In this document: positions 42,097 through 51,025 of the stretch, one piece after another
How positions within the stretch are numbered: position 1 is the first letter of the stretch
Layout of the letters: each line of letters opens with the position of its first letter
Origin: Zeimonas sp964538505
GTDB taxonomy: Bacteria > Pseudomonadota > Gammaproteobacteria > Burkholderiales > Burkholderiaceae_E
Assembly (NCBI GenBank): GCA_964538505.1
Contig: CAZIDY010000004.1
Location: 1 to 64,000, forward strand
Length of the DNA stretch: 64,000 bases
Direction of reading: 5' to 3'
Notes under the pieces: generated by a model
What the model was told of the DNA's origin: nothing
Database searches by the model: none
Seen by the model: the letters and a program-made list of their open reading frames with translations, nothing else
Made by a program: the position numbers and the translations under genes

Positions 42097-43647
42097 ATGG
42101 CGAAACGCTTCGCGTTCGGCCCCTTCCTGCTCGACACCGCGCGCGGCACGCTCGTGCGCGACGGTGCCGCGGTCGCGGTCGGCCAGCGTGGTCTGCGCCT
42201 GCTGCACGCGCTGCTCGAGGCAGGCGGCGAGCCGGTGTCCCGGGAGGCGCTGCTGTTGGCCGCCTGGCCCGGCCTCGTCGTCGAGGAAAGCAATCTGTCG
42301 GTGCAGGTCGCCGCGCTGCGCAGGCTGTTCGCCGACGCAGGCACCGGAACCGCAGTGGCGATCGACACCGTGCCGCGACTGGGCTATCGGCTCGACGCGG
42401 TCGTTGCCGTAGAGGAATCCGAGCTCGCGCCGCTCGCGCAATCCGGGCCGGCGCCGCGCGGTCGCCCGGGCATCGCGGTGCTGCCCTTCACGCACCTGGG
42501 CGACGACCCTTCGCAGGAGTACCTCGCCGACGCGGTGACCGAGGCGCTGATCGCCGCACTCGTGCGCTTTCGCTGGTTCCCCGTGCTCGGGCGCAATGCG
42601 AGCCAGACCTTCAAGCTCGCGCCGGTCGACGTCCGCACGGCGTCGGCCGAGCTCGGCGTGCACTACATCGTCGAAGGCTCGGTGCGCCGATCGGGTTCGC
42701 GCTTTCGAATTGCCGCGCGGCTCGTCGAGGCGCGCACTGGCCGGTGCCTGTGGGCGGAGAACTACGACTTCGCCGACGCCGATCTCTTCGCCGTCCAGGA
42801 CGAACTCGCACAGCGCATCGCGGGGGCGATCGAGCCGAAGATTCTCGAGAGCACTGGCAGCGACGCGGCTTCGCGGCGCGGTCGCAGCGTGAGCGCGTGG
42901 GAGCTGGTGGCGCAGGGCTCCTGGCTGTTCCATCACGTGACCGGCGACACGCACCGCAAGGCACGCGAGCTGTTTCGCCAGGCGCGCCACGTCGACTCCG
43001 GGTTGACCGAGGCGCACCTGTGGATCGGACGCGTGAATGCCGGACTCGTCGCGTACGGATGGAGCGAAGAACCGCAGCGTGATCTCGACGAAGGCGTCGC
43101 CGCCGCGCACGAGGCGGTGCAGCTCGACGCGCTGAACCCGTACGCGCATTACGCGCTCGCGATCGTCGCCAACTACGCCGACGACGTCGGGCTTGCGCTG
43201 CGCAGTGCCGAGACGGCACGGGAGTTGAGTCCCGGCTTCGCGCTCGGTCATCTGGTGCACGGAATGGCGAGCCTGTACTCCGGGGACGCGCCTCGCGCGA
43301 TCCGGTCGCTCGGAGACGGCTTGCGCCTGAACCATTACGACCCGCAGAACTTCGTCTGGTACGAGCTGCTCGCCCTGGCCCTGCTGTTCTCGGGCGATGC
43401 CGAAGGCGCACTGCGGCACGCGATCGCCTCGTTGAAGATTCGTCCGTCGTGGCGCGCGTCGATGCGCACGGCGGGCGCGGCGAATGCCGCTTTGGGACGC
43501 GGCGAAGAAGCGGCGCGCTGGCTGCAGCGCTGGTCGGAGGCGCCAGATGTTGCCGATGCGATGCAGCCGCTGTGGCGGCTCAATCTGCAGTGGGCGGCGG
43601 AGATGGAGCGGCTTTGTGGTGCGCCCGCGGGCGGTGGGGGCGCATAA
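42097..43647 (+). CDS. Winged-helix (OmpR/CadC-type) regulator with TPR domain
   Basis: A 516-residue protein. Residues 1-105 are an OmpR-type winged helix (FGPFLLDTARGTLVRDGAAV, ESNLSVQVAALRRLFADAG, VPRLGYRLDA). A linker leads to a FlgO/adenylate-cyclase-associated domain (GIAVLPFTHLGDDPSQEYLA DAVTEALIAAL), and residues 270-500 carry TPR-like helices. No transmembrane helix is obvious, so unlike CadC it is probably cytosolic. It likely controls nearby transport or stress genes; the signal is unknown. Confidence 0.8.
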   Translation: MAKRFAFGPFLLDTARGTLVRDGAAVAVGQRGLRLLHALLEAGGEPVSREALLLAAWPGLVVEESNLSVQVAALRRLFADAGTGTAVAIDTVPRLGYRLDAVVAVEESELAPLAQSGPAPRGRPGIAVLPFTHLGDDPSQEYLADAVTEALIAALVRFRWFPVLGRNASQTFKLAPVDVRTASAELGVHYIVEGSVRRSGSRFRIAARLVEARTGRCLWAENYDFADADLFAVQDELAQRIAGAIEPKILESTGSDAASRRGRSVSAWELVAQGSWLFHHVTGDTHRKARELFRQARHVDSGLTEAHLWIGRVNAGLVAYGWSEEPQRDLDEGVAAAHEAVQLDALNPYAHYALAIVANYADDVGLALRSAETARELSPGFALGHLVHGMASLYSGDAPRAIRSLGDGLRLNHYDPQNFVWYELLALALLFSGDAEGALRHAIASLKIRPSWRASMRTAGAANAALGRGEEAARWLQRWSEAPDVADAMQPLWRLNLQWAAEMERLCGAPAGGGGA

Positions 43648-43719
43648 CGGTACGGTTAGCGCGTCGGCGACCGACGAGGGCGTGGATGACGGTGCCGTTG
43701 CGCGCCGCGGATCCGCTTC

Positions 43720-43787
43720 AACAACCGATTGTTGCGTGTCCGCGCGTGGAATACGTTCCATGAACGAAAATGCAACAATCGGTCGCA
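43720..43787. repeat. 68-nt inverted repeat, copy f
   Basis: Outer arms ACCGATTGTTGC / GCAACAATCGGT, core GTGGAAT/ATTCCA variant; about nine of 34 positions unpaired, mainly in the lower inner stem. It is 72 bp after the winged-helix regulator and before a small reading frame. Confidence 0.8.
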
Positions 43788-43854
43788 AGGCGACGACATG
43801 TGAGCGGCGGTGCCTTTCGCACTACGACGAGCGCCAAGTTGAAGGAGATTCGAC

Positions 43855-43974
43855 GTGCCCTCGAAGACCAAGCCGTCGAGCGGCGCGGAAGTGTCCGCGC
43901 ACGAAGCCCAGCGTGACCTCGCGGCCGAGTTGCTCGAAACGCCCGAGGCGCTGCTCGCACTGATCGGAGGCTGA
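43855..43974 (+). CDS. Small 39-residue protein between two hairpin repeats
   Basis: Starts at GTG with a strong ribosome site (AAGGAG, 8 bp upstream). The product (about residues 13-39: SAHEAQRDLAAELLETPEAL then LALIGG) is short and mostly helical and acidic. No family recognised. It lies between copy f and copy g of the 68-nt inverted repeat, with both in the same orientation, so it may be a cassette-like insertion. Confidence 0.4.
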   Translation: MPSKTKPSSGAEVSAHEAQRDLAAELLETPEALLALIGG

Positions 43975-44026
43975 TTTTCCCTTTGATCCCGGCGCTTCGG
44001 CGGCTGCTGCCGCTACGGTTTGCGCT

Positions 44027-45547
44027 TCAGCAACCGATCGTTGCGTTTTCGTTCGTGGAACGCCTTCCACGAGCTGAAATGCAACGATCCGTTGCGACGC
44101 TGATGGGAGCAGGCAGCCACTGCGGTGGTCGGTACAGGTCGCGATAATCGTAGAAGGTCACCGCGTCGCTGGCGTATTGCAGGTAGACGATCCGGATCGG
44201 CCCCCACGGCGCGTCAGCGGGCACGGTCGTTCCGTGCTGGTTCATGAAGCGGATGAGCGAGCCGTCGCGGAACCTCGGCAGCCAGGCGGGCGAGTCCGGA
44301 TTGCGACCGTTCGTGATCGTTCGCCAGAGGTTGCTCGCGAACGGCGGACCGCTCCATACGGCGCCATGGATCGGATCGCCGATCATCTCGAAGAGTTGCA
44401 CCGAACGACCGGAGTTCAGTGCGCCGAGACTGAGCCCGTGCAGGTAGAGCCTCGGGCGACTGTCGCGGGGCAGCTTTGTCCAGTGATCGTAGACGACGCG
44501 GAACAGCTCGCGCGCGGCCTGCGCGCCGTATTCGGGATGGACGATCAGCGACAGCGGGCTCGACAGGTAGGAATACTGCAGGGCCACGCTGGCGATGTCG
44601 CCGTGATTGAGGTACTCCGGCGCATCCATCGCCGCCGGGTCCACCCAGCCCGTGCCCGTCGGCGTGATCACGACGAGCACCTTGCGCTCGAAGGCCTTGA
44701 CGCGGATGAGCTCCGCCAATGCGAGCTGCGCCCGTTCCTCGGGCGTATCGGCCACGCGCATGCCGACGTAGACACGGATCGGCTCCTGCGCCGCGCGCCC
44801 GGTCAGTTCGGAGATCTGCGCGGCCTTCGTACCTGAAGCGATGAACTCGCGTCCCGCGCGGCCGAGTTCGTGCCAGTCGACCAGCGATTCGGCACTGCCG
44901 CTTCGCGAGGCGACGAGCGGTTGCGGACGGTCCGGTTCGATGAGCGCATCGAGCTGCTGGTACGAGGAGTCGACCAGGCGCAGCGCCGCCCGGAAGAACA
45001 GCTCGTTCGCCAACGACCAGAACAGCAGGATCGCGAGCGCCGCGCCGAGCACGTTCGCGACTCGGCGCGACAGATAACGCTGAATCCGGTTCGAGAAGAA
45101 GCGGGCGATCCGCCGAAACAGCTTCGCCAGCAGCAGCAGGACGATGAAGGTGACGATCGCGAGCAGGCACACCTTCACCGGATGCGCGCTGTCGACGGGA
45201 TCGACCTTCATCAGCACGCGGATCGAGTTCTGCCATTCCGCCGTCCACCAGAGAAATGCGATCGCGACGGCGACGCTCGCAACGCTCAGGATCAGGTTCA
45301 GGATGTACTGCGGGCGGGGCGCGAGCTTCGGCAGCTCCATGTAGTTCCACAGCGCGCGCAACGCGACGCCGATCCCGTATCCGGCGGCGAAGCAGGTTCC
45401 GGCCAGGATCCCCTGGACGAAATAGTTGCGCGGGGCGAGCGACGGCGTCAGCGACGCCGCGAAGAAAAGCGTTCCGAGAATCAGGCCCGCGCTCGACAGA
45501 CTCGCGAGGAAGGCCGCAATCGATCGCACGCCTGCGCTGAGGGGCAT
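44027..45547 (-). CDS. Alpha/beta-hydrolase family membrane protein
   Basis: A 506-residue protein. The first 170 residues contain four to five hydrophobic helices. The second half is a serine hydrolase: PRLYLHGLSLGALNSG (nucleophile elbow, GLSLG, about residue 355), IVHPEYGAQAARELFR and IRIVYLQYASDAVTFYDYRD. This matches the Abhydrolase_9 family of large inner-membrane hydrolases. The last 20 codons (about VATDRCISARGRRSTNENAT) are read from the inverted repeat copy g, so the original tail was replaced. Function unknown. Confidence 0.75.
   Translation of the reverse strand: MPLSAGVRSIAAFLASLSSAGLILGTLFFAASLTPSLAPRNYFVQGILAGTCFAAGYGIGVALRALWNYMELPKLAPRPQYILNLILSVASVAVAIAFLWWTAEWQNSIRVLMKVDPVDSAHPVKVCLLAIVTFIVLLLLAKLFRRIARFFSNRIQRYLSRRVANVLGAALAILLFWSLANELFFRAALRLVDSSYQQLDALIEPDRPQPLVASRSGSAESLVDWHELGRAGREFIASGTKAAQISELTGRAAQEPIRVYVGMRVADTPEERAQLALAELIRVKAFERKVLVVITPTGTGWVDPAAMDAPEYLNHGDIASVALQYSYLSSPLSLIVHPEYGAQAARELFRVVYDHWTKLPRDSRPRLYLHGLSLGALNSGRSVQLFEMIGDPIHGAVWSGPPFASNLWRTITNGRNPDSPAWLPRFRDGSLIRFMNQHGTTVPADAPWGPIRIVYLQYASDAVTFYDYRDLYRPPQWLPAPISVATDRCISARGRRSTNENATIGC
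44029..44096. repeat. 68-nt inverted repeat, copy g (inside a coding tail)
   Basis: Core TTCGTGGAACG|CCTTCCACGAG, outer arms CAACCGATCGTTGC / GCAACGATCCGTTG. About 29 of 34 positions pair. The opposite strand codes the C-terminal residues of the hydrolase. Confidence 0.85.
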
Positions 45548-45731
45548 ATGTTGCGATCCGGATCCTGGTCGATCGAGCCCGGTACAACAGCATGCGCGAT
45601 CGCTCTGACGGCACTGGCTGCGTACGGCGCCGGCACTGCCGCAAACACGCCAGGGCGTCCCCCGTTCGCGCGATTTTCCGGGCTGCAACGCCGGCGTAGA
45701 TTGGCTGTCGAGCGCTTCGCGGGAGCCGATC

Positions 45732-46529
45732 ATGTACCCGAACGCAATCGCAGACACGACGCACGAAAACATCGACGCAGGCGGATCGTCGGCCGCGATC
45801 GTCCGCATGACGGGCGCGACATTGCTCCTGCTGGCGCTCGGCGTGGGCGCGGCCGGCACCGGCGCGTGGCTGCTCTGCACCGCGCCGGCTTCGGGCACTG
45901 CGCAGGCGCTTGCGCGCGTCGAAGCCGAAAAGATCGCGTATGCATCCCGCGTCGCGTCGCACATCGTTTCGCAACCGGTGATGTCGGTCGAAGTGCGTGC
46001 ATCGATTCCCGGCCGCGTTGCGTCGGTGCGCTTCGGGCCCGGCGCTTACGTTCGCAAGGGCGAAACGCTGCTCCTGCTCGATCCTGAGCCGTTCGCCGAT
46101 GCGGTGGAGCATTCGAGCGAAGCGGTCGCACTGGCGCGCGGCCGCCTCGGCATTGCCACGGCCGCGCTCGGACGCGCGCAACGCGCCTACGACGACGGTG
46201 AAATCGACGAGGTCGAGTTGCACGCGCGCGTGCGCGCGCAGCGCGATGCGCACGGTGGGTTGCGCGCGGCCGCCGAAGCGCTGGAACTCGCGCAGCATGA
46301 GCTCACGCTGACGCGCATCGCCGCACCGATCGGAGGTCGAGTCGACGAAGTGCGGGTGAGCGTCGGCGATCGGGTCGGAGCGGCGCCGGACGGGGGAGTG
46401 CTGGTGACGATCGTCGTGCCGGAAACGGTCTATGCGGAGGCGACGCCGTCGGCGGAGGGCGGAGGTCGCCACGCGGGCGACCCCCGGCCGGACGAGTCCG
46501 GCGCACGCCGGACCGTCTCACTTGCCTGA
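45732..46529 (+). CDS. HlyD/RND-type periplasmic adaptor-like protein (short)
   Basis: A 265-residue protein with one N-terminal membrane helix (residues 27-47). The lipoyl-like half motif VEVRASIPGRVASVRFGPGA, a helical hairpin rich in Ala/Arg/Glu (RGRLGIATAALGRAQRAYDD), and the return half LTRIAAPIGGRVDEVRVSVG follow. Membrane-fusion proteins usually continue with a beta-barrel and membrane-proximal domain; here the C-terminal 40 residues are low-complexity, so it is short and perhaps truncated. No exporter gene lies beside it, so its partner is unknown. Confidence 0.6.
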   Translation: MYPNAIADTTHENIDAGGSSAAIVRMTGATLLLLALGVGAAGTGAWLLCTAPASGTAQALARVEAEKIAYASRVASHIVSQPVMSVEVRASIPGRVASVRFGPGAYVRKGETLLLLDPEPFADAVEHSSEAVALARGRLGIATAALGRAQRAYDDGEIDEVELHARVRAQRDAHGGLRAAAEALELAQHELTLTRIAAPIGGRVDEVRVSVGDRVGAAPDGGVLVTIVVPETVYAEATPSAEGGGRHAGDPRPDESGARRTVSLA

Positions 46530-46553
46530 GGTCGCGCCGGGCGCGGCCCTCGA

Positions 46554-47984
46554 TTACTTCTTGATGCTGATCACCTGAGGCTGCGTGACCGCCTTCAGGC
46601 CTTCGGAGCCGAACTCGACGCCGTAGCCCGAGCCCTTCACGCCGCCGAAGGGCACCATCGGATGGATCATCCCGTGCTGGTTGATCCACACCGTACCGGC
46701 CTGGATGCGGCTGGCCACCTGCTTCGCCTTCTCGACGTCGGTCGACCACACCGAGGCGCCCAGTCCGGCCTCGAGCCGGTTCGCGCTGGCGATCGCGTCC
46801 TCGACGTTCTGGTACTGGATGATCGGCAGCACGGGGCCGAACTGCTCCTCGTCGACCAGGCGGTCGCCGTCCTTCAGGCCGGTGACCAGCGTGAGCGGAT
46901 AGAAGTAGCCGGGGCCGCCCTTCGGCGCGCCGCCGCATTCGATCTTGCCGCCCTGCGCCTTCGCGCTCTCGACCAGGTCGACCACCTTGTCGTACTGCAT
47001 CTTGTTCTGGATCGGGCCCATCACCATGCCTTCTTCGAGCCCGTTGCCCATCGGCATCATCTGTGCGAGTTCCTTCAACGCCTGCACCGTCGGCTCGAAC
47101 AGGCTCTCGGGCACGTACAGACGCTTGGCCGCCGCGCAGGTCTGGCCCATGTTGATGAACGCGCCCCAGAACAGGCCCATCGCCATCGCTTTCGGATCGG
47201 CGTCGGGCAGCATGATCGCCGCGTCGTTGCCGCCGAGCTCCAGCGTGACGGGCACGACGTTCTTCGCCGCCGCCTCGGCGACCTTCGAGCCGGTGCGTGC
47301 GGAACCGGTGAACATCACCTTATCGATGCCGGGATCGGAAACCAGCCAGGAGCCGACCTCGCCCGGGCCGCTGACGGTGTTCACCACGCCCTTGGGCAGT
47401 ACCTCGCTGATCAGCCGCACCATCTCCAGCGTGCCGATCGACGTGTACTCCGAAGGCTTGATCACCACGGTGTTGCCGGCGCGGATGGAAGGAATGATCT
47501 GCCAGATCGCGATCAGCAGCGGCCAGTTCCACGGCGCGATCGCGGCGACGACGCCGTACGGTTTGCGGTGCACTTCATCGCGCCGCGTTTCGTCCTCGAA
47601 GGCCACTTCCATCGGCAGGTCGAGGCTGGCCGGCACCTGCGTCCACACTTCGCAACCCCATACCTCGAAGCGCGCGCCCGGCACCTGGTCGGGGCCGAGG
47701 CCACCGAGCGGCTTGCCCTGCTCGCGCGTGACCCAGTCGGCCAGGTACGCGTCGTTGGCCTTGATGATCTCGGCCACTTTCATCATCAACGCCTTGCGCT
47801 CGGCATCGGGCCGGGCTGCCCAGGCAGGCTGCGCGGCGCGGGCCGCGGCGATCGCATCGGAAACCTGCTGCTTCGTCGAGACCGGTACGTTGCCAAGCGT
47901 CTCGCCGGTGGCCGGGTTGAGCGACGGGAAGGACTTGTCGGAACCGACAGCCTTGCCGTCAATGGTGTTCATGTAGGTCGTCAT
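46554..47984 (-). CDS. NAD(P)-dependent aldehyde dehydrogenase
   Basis: A 476-residue ALDH. Signatures: VVAAIAPWNWPLLIAIWQII, TVVIKPSEYTS, VMFTGSARTGS, catalytic Glu in VTLELGGNDAAIM, and catalytic Cys in FINMGQTCAAAKRLYV (a CAAAK variant of the usual GQxC motif). It oxidises an aldehyde to an acid with NAD or NADP. Start at ATG 47984 with CAGGAG upstream. The AraC-family gene immediately upstream on the same strand is a likely regulator, as in the FeaR/FeaB phenylacetaldehyde dehydrogenase pair, but the substrate is not evident. Confidence 0.85.
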   Translation of the reverse strand: MTTYMNTIDGKAVGSDKSFPSLNPATGETLGNVPVSTKQQVSDAIAAARAAQPAWAARPDAERKALMMKVAEIIKANDAYLADWVTREQGKPLGGLGPDQVPGARFEVWGCEVWTQVPASLDLPMEVAFEDETRRDEVHRKPYGVVAAIAPWNWPLLIAIWQIIPSIRAGNTVVIKPSEYTSIGTLEMVRLISEVLPKGVVNTVSGPGEVGSWLVSDPGIDKVMFTGSARTGSKVAEAAAKNVVPVTLELGGNDAAIMLPDADPKAMAMGLFWGAFINMGQTCAAAKRLYVPESLFEPTVQALKELAQMMPMGNGLEEGMVMGPIQNKMQYDKVVDLVESAKAQGGKIECGGAPKGGPGYFYPLTLVTGLKDGDRLVDEEQFGPVLPIIQYQNVEDAIASANRLEAGLGASVWSTDVEKAKQVASRIQAGTVWINQHGMIHPMVPFGGVKGSGYGVEFGSEGLKAVTQPQVISIKK

Positions 47985-48128
47985 GGTGTCTCCTGAAGTC
48001 TTGCTGGAGAGCGCGCCGCCCACGGCGCATCCCGCAGCGGTCGAATGCCGCAGCATCGGCCATCATCGCGCACGACGCGGCGCCGGACTTGTAGCGGAGT
48101 GCGAACGGAGTTGACCGGGAGTGCAGCT

Positions 48129-49070
48129 TCAGCCCTGTGAGCGCCGGCGGTACTCGCGCGGGCCGGTGCCGTACACCGCCTTGAACAGGCGACTGAAATG
48201 GGCCATGTCGCTGAAGCCGTTGTCGAAGGCGATACGCGTGATCGTCTTGTCGCGGCTGTCGGCGTCGAGCAGCACCTGCCGGCAGCGATCGAGGCGCGTC
48301 TGCTGGATGAAGGCACCCGGCGACTGCCCGACGAGCTCGAACCACGCGTACAAGGTCCGACGCGAGACCTGCAATCCGGCGGCGACCGCGTCGGGAGTGA
48401 GCCCAGGGTCGTCGATGCGGCTGGCGATGTAGCGGCGTGCGCGCGCCAGTTGCGCGTCGACACGCGTGTGGCGAACGTCGGTCGCGCTCCTCGCCGCCGC
48501 GAGCATCAGGCCGGCGATCGACATGCAGATCGCTTCCGCGGACGACGGGTCGTAGTCCTGCGGGTCTCGCAACGCGGTCAGCGTCGATCCCAGGGCGACG
48601 CGCGACGCGCCGGTCGAGCGGTAGCGCTGGCCGAGTCCGGTCGTGGCGAGCGACTTCCACTCGGGACAGGCATCGAGCGGCAGCAGCGCGACGACGAACT
48701 GGCTCGCGTCACCGATCTCGATCGCGTACGGGCGAGACGTGTCGTAGAAGGTCCACTCGCCGGGCGCGAGCTCGCTGCGGCGGCCCGCCTGCTCGATGCG
48801 GCTCATGCCGCCCACCTGCCAGAAGAGCTTCAGGAACGCGCGGTCGGATCGCTCCGACAGCGTGCGCGTGCGTGTGACGCGATGCGCGTCGGCATCGACG
48901 TAGGCGAGTTGTGCCGCGCCGAGCTGTCTCGCGGTGAGCGCCGCATGGAAGTCGGCGCTGCGCGTGACGGAAACCTCGAGCGGAAGGAAATTGTCGTGTA
49001 CGCCCACCTTCCAGCCGAGGGCGCTGCGCGTGCGCAGTTGTGCCGCGCCGGGCAAGGTCTGCATCTCCAT
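48129..49070 (-). CDS. AraC-family transcriptional regulator (FeaR-like)
   Basis: A 313-residue regulator. The N-terminal part (FLKLFWQVGGMSRIEQAGRR, LAPGEWTFYDTSRPYAIEIG) matches the AraC-binding domain type 2 of FeaR-like regulators. The C-terminal 100 residues carry two HTH helices (LTPDAVAAGLQVSRRTLYAW and ITRIAFDNGFSDMAHFSRLF). Start chosen at ATG 49070; a 42-residue extension has no start signal. It lies directly upstream of the ALDH gene, so the ligand is probably its amine or aldehyde precursor. Confidence 0.8.
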   Translation of the reverse strand: MEMQTLPGAAQLRTRSALGWKVGVHDNFLPLEVSVTRSADFHAALTARQLGAAQLAYVDADAHRVTRTRTLSERSDRAFLKLFWQVGGMSRIEQAGRRSELAPGEWTFYDTSRPYAIEIGDASQFVVALLPLDACPEWKSLATTGLGQRYRSTGASRVALGSTLTALRDPQDYDPSSAEAICMSIAGLMLAAARSATDVRHTRVDAQLARARRYIASRIDDPGLTPDAVAAGLQVSRRTLYAWFELVGQSPGAFIQQTRLDRCRQVLLDADSRDKTITRIAFDNGFSDMAHFSRLFKAVYGTGPREYRRRSQG

Positions 49071-49252
49071 CCCCCACGGCCCCGGGGAGCCGTTTTTCCC
49101 GTTGGTGGCTCGCCCCGGACGCCGCGAAGCGCGACCGGGGTGGACGCCGAGCGAGATTCTTGACACAAAACCGGGCGAACGCAATTCGGCGGGCAACTTC
49201 GCGGACGGGTCCGGCGCTGCATGGGCACTTCTGCCACGCGCGCATGCACGGA

Positions 49253-49978
49253 TCAGGTTGCGCCGAACCGCACAAGCAGCGGATCCTCCAGCCCTGCCTC
49301 GGCGAATCCCTTCGCGCGCAGCCTGCAGGAATCGCAGCGACCGCAGGGACGCCCGTCGTCACCCGGGTCGTAGCAGCTGCTCGTCATCGCGTAGTCGACG
49401 CCGAGCTTCAGCCCGGTCTGGACGATCCCGGCCTTGCTCATCCGGCTCAGCGGCGCGTGGATGCGCAAGCGGCGGCTGCCTTCGACGCCGGCCTTCGTTG
49501 CGAGGTTGGCCATCCGCTCGAAGGCGTCGATGTATTCGGGTCGACAGTCGGGATAGCCGCTGTAGTCGATCGCGTTGACGCCGATGAAGATGTCGCTCGC
49601 GCCGAGCACCTCGGCGTAGGCGAGCGCGAAGGACAGGAAGATCGTGTTGCGTGCGGGAACGTAGGTGCTCGGGATCTCCCCGCTCATCTCCGAGGCCGGT
49701 CGGTCTTTCGGCACCTCGGCGTCACCGGTGAGCGACGAGCCGCCGAAGACCTTCAGGTCGATCTCCGCGACGACGTGGTTCGTCACGCCGAAGGCGCGTG
49801 CGACGCGGCGCGCGCTGTCGAGCTCGATCGCGTGGCGCTGCCCGTAGCGAAAGCTCAATGCGCACGGCTCGAAGCCGCGGCCTCGCGCGATGGCGAGCAC
49901 CGTCGTCGAGTCGAGCCCGCCGCTCAGCAGCACGACGGCCCTGCGCGCCTCGTTGCTGCTCGCCGCTTCGCTCGCCAT
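49253..49978 (-). CDS. queC: 7-cyano-7-deazaguanine synthase
   Basis: A 241-residue enzyme that forms preQ0 from 7-carboxy-7-deazaguanine using ATP and ammonia in queuosine synthesis. The P-loop-like motif is VVLLSGGLDSTTVLAIARGR. Further signatures are LSFRYGQRHAIELDSARRVA, STYVPARNTIFLSFALAYAE and the zinc site TSSCYDPGDDGRPCGRCDSC. Start at ATG 49978 (MASEAASSNEARRAVVLLSG). No other queuosine genes are in the window. Confidence 0.9.
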   Translation of the reverse strand: MASEAASSNEARRAVVLLSGGLDSTTVLAIARGRGFEPCALSFRYGQRHAIELDSARRVARAFGVTNHVVAEIDLKVFGGSSLTGDAEVPKDRPASEMSGEIPSTYVPARNTIFLSFALAYAEVLGASDIFIGVNAIDYSGYPDCRPEYIDAFERMANLATKAGVEGSRRLRIHAPLSRMSKAGIVQTGLKLGVDYAMTSSCYDPGDDGRPCGRCDSCRLRAKGFAEAGLEDPLLVRFGAT

Positions 49979-50038
49979 TCCTCCACCCACCGCTTCCCGG
50001 TTCACCCGATGCCTGCTCGGCCACACTGATGGCGCCCC

Positions 50039-50300
50039 ATGTCAGGACGCAAGTACGAAGCGACCGGCGTCGAAGCTCAGAGCGAACCGGGCTCTCGCGG
50101 GCGCGTGATGCGCAATCTCATCGGCATCCGGCGTGTACGGGACATGAACGAGGCCGAATCGCAGGCTTTGGTGCTCGCACAGGAGGCGGCTTTGAGCCGT
50201 TACGGAGCCGAGCACCGATTCAGCAGTCGCCGGCGCCTCGGCAGAAGTGCATGCCGAATTGATCCTCATCCACCCATTTCGTGAGGGCAATGAACGCCGC
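50039..50300 (+). pseudogene. Fic-family protein, internally deleted
   Basis: The first frame (MSGRKYEATGVEAQSEPGSR then VMRNLIGIRRVRDMNEAESQ and RYGAEHRF) matches the opening of Fic-family cell-filamentation proteins. After HRF the sequence jumps out of frame to VHAELILIHPFREGNERRGG, the catalytic Fic loop (HPFxxGNGR), which here reads GNERRG instead of GNGRVA. The middle 100 or so residues are gone, so it cannot AMPylate. It is antisense to the small ORF at 50220-50453. Confidence 0.7.
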
Positions 50301-50453
50301 GGTGGTCTTGGGTTCGCTCTGCTCCTTGCCCTTCGCGAAGGGAGCTCGAATACCTTCCACCGCGCTGGATGTCTCCGCGGAAACCCGCAGGGCGGAGTTG
50401 CGAGCGGCCGCCGACTTCTTCTTCAGGTGCGGATTCGATTGCTTCAACTTCAT
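50220..50453 (-). CDS. Small ORF with a Fic-inhibitory-type SSAVEG motif
   Basis: A 77-codon frame. The first 50 residues (SNPHLKKKSAAARNSALRVS then ETSSAVEGIRAPFAKG) include SSAVEG, which fits the (S/T)xxxE(G/N) inhibitory motif that blocks the Fic active site in class I antitoxins and class II Fic proteins. The last 25 residues are antisense to the Fic remnant and look like read-through. It may be an intact antitoxin with a frayed tail, or only part of one. Real coding is plausible from composition but unproven. Confidence 0.4.
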   Translation of the reverse strand: MKLKQSNPHLKKKSAAARNSALRVSAETSSAVEGIRAPFAKGKEQSEPKTTAAFIALTKWVDEDQFGMHFCRGAGDC

Positions 50454-50570
50454 CCTTCTATGGTACGGGAAAGGCGCCGGTAGGTTCCGCTGCCCGGGTG
50501 GGCCGGCGAGATCGGCTGCGAGAGCTGGGCGCAGGTGCTGCTGAAGTCCGTAATCGCCACGGGCCGCGTG

Positions 50571-50978
50571 TCAGCGTCGGCGGATGCGGGTAGCGACTGC
50601 CCTGGGGTGCAGCACGTCGTCGAGATCCGTTGCAAGGAAATCGTCGTCCAGTGTGATCAGCCGCTCGTTCCGCGCGCGTGCGTGCGCGTAGGCAAAGCAG
50701 TCGCCGAAGTTCAGCGGGAACCGCGAGCGCGCCGAGATCGCGAGTTGCAGCAGCGGGAAATCGATCTCGAGCGCTTCGACGCCAAGCGCGCCGAGCGCGC
50801 GCTCGAGCTGCGCGGAGACGCCGGGGGAGGCACGTTCGAGCACCATCCCGCATTCTGCGATGTTCACCCACGACATTCGCAGCGCTTCCGTCGGATGCTC
50901 GTCCAGGGCGCTTCGGATCCAGTCGGTGCTCGGTTCCTCCGCGGCGAGCGCGATGATGATCGACGGACGGCTGTGCAA
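50571..50978 (-). pseudogene. PIN-domain toxin with lost start and first Asp
   Basis: A 135-codon frame opening at TTG. From IALAAEEPSTDWIRSALDEH through SWVNIAECGMVLERA to FGDCFAYAHARARNERLITL and DDDFLATDLDDVLH it matches VapC-like PIN toxins. The first beta-strand should read like VDSSxIIALAL; here it is LHSRPSIIIALA, so the first catalytic aspartate is missing. No antitoxin is found upstream. The toxin is probably inactive. Confidence 0.7.
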
Positions 50979-51025
50979 GCGCCTGCGGCGGTGCCAGAAT
51001 CATTCGCACACGGCAGGAGAGCGCC

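Noticed and set aside
42611..43411. Minus-strand frame opposite the winged-helix/TPR regulator
   Set aside because: Arginine-rich shadow of a well-supported gene.
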